Of a DNA stretch of 8,010 nt, positions 6,095 through 8,010 are shown one piece after another. The stretch covers positions 1 to 8,010 of the forward strand of contig JAIRZX010000223.1 of the NCBI GenBank assembly GCA_031267005.1, in the 5' to 3' direction. The first letter of the stretch is position 1. Each line of letters begins with the position of its first letter. Made by a program: the position numbers and the translations under genes. The DNA is from Deltaproteobacteria bacterium (GTDB lineage Bacteria > Desulfobacterota > Desulfarculia > Adiutricales > Adiutricaceae). A model generated the notes under the pieces. That model saw only the letters and a program-made list of their open reading frames with translations, searched no databases and was not told the DNA's origin.

Positions 6095-6122
6095 ATGCCT
6101 GCCTGTCTGCCGCGGCAGGCAT
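6095..6122. repeat. 9-bp perfect inverted repeat
   Basis: atgcctgcc (6095-6103) is inverted as ggcaggcat (6114-6122) with a 10-base loop, just upstream of the probable broken gene. Its gcctgc/gcaggc core matches that of the stem-loop at 941-974. No T-tract follows on either strand. Confidence 0.6.
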
Positions 6123-7429
6123 CCGCCGCACCGCCGGAGGCCCCGGTTGCCCCCGGCCCGCCCGCATCCTTGACCGAAACCGTCGAGGACGCTCACGCGC
6201 AACCCCTGAAGCCAGCGGCCCAGCCCTCGAAGGAGTCCTCGCGGGCCCCGAGGGGCTCTGGGGAATCATAAGGCCGGACGGCGGGAGCCGGGCTTCGGGG
6301 CGCCCTTCGGGTTCGGCCGCTACGGGCGGGCCGCGGCGAAGCCCCGGACGGCAGGCGGGGCTTTATAGGCCGCGACGGTTGCCGGGCGATAGCGCCCCGC
6401 TTCCGCCTGGCTTTCGACTTCACTCCAAAAGGGTTAGCGCAGGCGGAGGACAGCGTGGGCGGGTCCGGCCGTGTAAGGCCCGACGGGAACTCCGGCGGCG
6501 CGCCCTGTATTCCCCGGAAGCCTGGCCTTCGGTGGCAACGGCCTGCCCCGGCCTCCGGACAGCGCGGCTTCCGGGGCTTCAAGGGTTCCAACGGGAAATG
6601 GAAGTCAGAGCCGTGCTTCGCGCATGCCGCCTCACGGTTCTCCTGCGGGCTGGACCCGCCATGGACCGGAGCGGTCTGTGGGGCTTAATAGTCGAGACCG
6701 GCGCCTGGGCTTTGGAGGCGCGATCATCCCAGGGCCGCCAGTTCTTGGAAAACGGGCTGGCGAACAACTCGGAGCCTGACGGCATGGCCGGGATCGCGGG
6801 CCGGGACGGCGCATGGAAGGCGCCGCCCGTCTGCCGCGACGCCGGCAACCGGGGGGAGGGGCCCGCCGCCCCCGCACAAGCGGCCGAAGGCGGCAGGGGC
6901 TTCGTCTCCAACGACGTCGTCTGGCGGCAGCTCCCTCCTTCAGGTTCCTCATCCCCTTCACCGAGGCCGGCTGCCTCGCGCCCGCCGGGGCCGCCGACGG
7001 GCTCTGGGGGGGCAACATACCTTGCCTGGGCCTGGGCCTGGGCGGCAGGGCCCGTCCGCGGCGGCGGCGAGGCTAGGGGTGACGGTCTTGTCCTGTGCGC
7101 GCTTCCGAACGGAAGCGGAAACCGTTGCCTTAACCGCAGGCCGAGGACGGGGGTGCCTTTGGGCTACGGCGCGGTCCTGGGCGTCTGGAGGGGGGACCTT
7201 GGCCCTTGCCGCTTGCTGCCCGGCTCGGCCCCGGACGGCTGGAGGCGGGGCATGTCGGCAGCCTGGCGACGCGGCGTCAGACCCTTGGCCGTACTTCGGG
7301 CTGACGACGGGAGCGGCGGATCTGGGGGGAGTGTGATGGGGTGGGAGGAGCGGGGGATAGGGGAATTGAAAGGGGAAGCGAGCCTTTTCCGCGAGGAAGG
7401 TTTGCCGGGAAAATAACGTTTGCGGCCCT

Positions 7430-7471
7430 TCCGAACCGTCCCGGCGCCCGTCCGAACTGCCCCGGCGCCCG
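7430..7471. repeat. 21-bp tandem duplication
   Basis: Two adjacent 21-base units, 7430-7450 and 7451-7471, beginning tccgaac and ending cccggcgcccg, differ at two positions. They lie in the gene-poor region. The unit length is a multiple of 3, but no credible gene covers it. Confidence 0.75.
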
Positions 7472-7806
7472 GCTGCCACGCGCCGGAAGTCTCGCCGAGC
7501 AGCCCCCAGGCCGGGCGTCCGCTTAAGCCCGCTCTAAGGAATTTCCGAAACGTCCAAGAGCCGCCACGGCCCATTCCGGACGAGGGGCGTTGGCGGCGCA
7601 GCCGGGACGGGTCCGGTCGGGCCCGCCGGTCCCGGCAACCTCCCCCCGTATCCCGGAGATCCGGTATGCGCAGTTCCCGCCGGAAGCCGAGTCGGCCAGA
7701 ATCCTGAACGCGCCGCCGAAGGCGGGGACCCCGGGCGGGACTTTATCAGGGGCGCGCGAACCAGAACGCGGCGGAGGCCGACGTCCGGGGCGGGCCAATC
7801 CCGCGC

Positions 7807-7980
7807 TCACCTGGAGACAGGCGGCGGCTGGCCATTTTTATCGAACTCGACCGCCGTCTCGCGACCGTCCTTCTCGAAGAGGCAGGCAACGATGTTCCTC
7901 TCCTTCCTGCCTATGGCGATCGACACCAGGACGGGCCTTTCGGAGGCCTTGCCGTAGTCCTGTTTACTGATTTGATCCAT
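7807..7980 (-). CDS. Small protein of unknown function at window edge
   Basis: A 57-residue ORF: MDQISKQDYGKASER, then a hydrophobic strand (VLVSIAIG), KERNIVACLFEKDGR, ETAVEFDKNG and a QPPPVSR end. Balanced composition with Lys, Ile, Phe and Glu sets it apart from the Arg/Gly/Pro-rich non-coding frames nearby. ATG 7978-7980 has AAGGG 5 bases upstream, which supports it as the start. However, the frame stays open to the window edge (ten further codons, Ala/Gly/Asp-rich), so this could be the C-terminal part of a longer gene. One cysteine, no signal peptide, no family recognised. It is the only credible gene right of 6061. Confidence 0.6.
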   Translation of the reverse strand: MDQISKQDYGKASERPVLVSIAIGRKERNIVACLFEKDGRETAVEFDKNGQPPPVSR

Positions 7981-8010
7981 TCCCGCCCTTGCTGCGGCGT
8001 CGCCTCCGTC

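Larger units (their letters stand above)
6062..7806. other. Long gene-poor region
   Basis: About 1.75 kb with no gene I can support. Long open frames exist on both strands, but their products are Arg/Gly/Pro/Ala-rich, lack recognisable motifs and have no ribosome-binding site, as expected of non-coding GC-rich DNA. Visible structure: the inverted repeat at 6095-6122, three direct cctggg units at 7025-7042, the 21-bp tandem repeat at 7430-7471, and a 5-bp hairpin at 7790-7804 just past the stop of the right-edge gene. A stretch of the + strand around 6600-6830 reads somewhat more like protein (for example WGLIVETGAWALEA), which may be a gene remnant or chance. Confidence 0.55.

Noticed and set aside
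6082..7416. 444-codon + strand ORF from GTG
   Set aside because: Arg/Gly/Pro/Ala-rich without motifs, no ribosome-binding site, and overlapping open frames on the other strand; typical of non-coding GC-rich DNA.
1..8010. tRNA, rRNA, insertion sequence or integrase
   Set aside because: I saw no TTCGA-type tRNA arm in a cloverleaf context, no transposase motif and no flanking inverted repeats with target duplications.

Overview
This is a GC-rich bacterial window in which every gene I can support lies on the minus strand. Its centre is a pair of siroheme/[4Fe-4S] sulfite- or nitrite-reductase-family proteins. The downstream one (1265-2608) has the siroheme cysteine signature C-X5-C...C-X3-C plus a DsrA/DsrB-style ferredoxin insert. 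The upstream one (2986-5304) is a compact siroheme module joined to a roughly 500-residue acidic, internally repeated tail. Dissimilatory sulfite reductase chemistry and high GC suggest a sulfur-metabolising, Desulfobacterota/deltaproteobacteria-like organism. That is inference from family resemblance; nothing here (no rRNA or tRNA) fixes the taxonomy.

Layout from left to right: 8-bp tandem repeats (2-56); a secreted protein of unknown function with a TTG start (192-860); a doubtful small ORF (879-1151); the DsrB-like protein (1265-2608); a 377-bp gap; the compact siroheme protein with repeat tail (2986-5304); a 317-bp gap with a direct repeat; a probable broken gene (5622-6061) that becomes one continuous reading frame only if an in-frame TGA and a G8-tract frameshift are repaired; about 1.75 kb with no convincing gene (6062-7806); and a 57-residue small protein at the right edge (7807-7980).

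Transcription would run from right to left: compact siroheme subunit, then DsrB-like subunit, then perhaps the secreted protein. The two siroheme proteins look complementary: one keeps a substrate-binding-type arginine but has no ferredoxin, the other has the ferredoxin but has lost that arginine. They may form a divergent two-subunit reductase, or one catalytic and one electron-transfer or structural subunit. No dsrC, dsrD, membrane complex or siroheme biosynthesis gene is visible. The large gaps, the broken gene and the low-complexity expansions suggest low coding density and perhaps ongoing decay.
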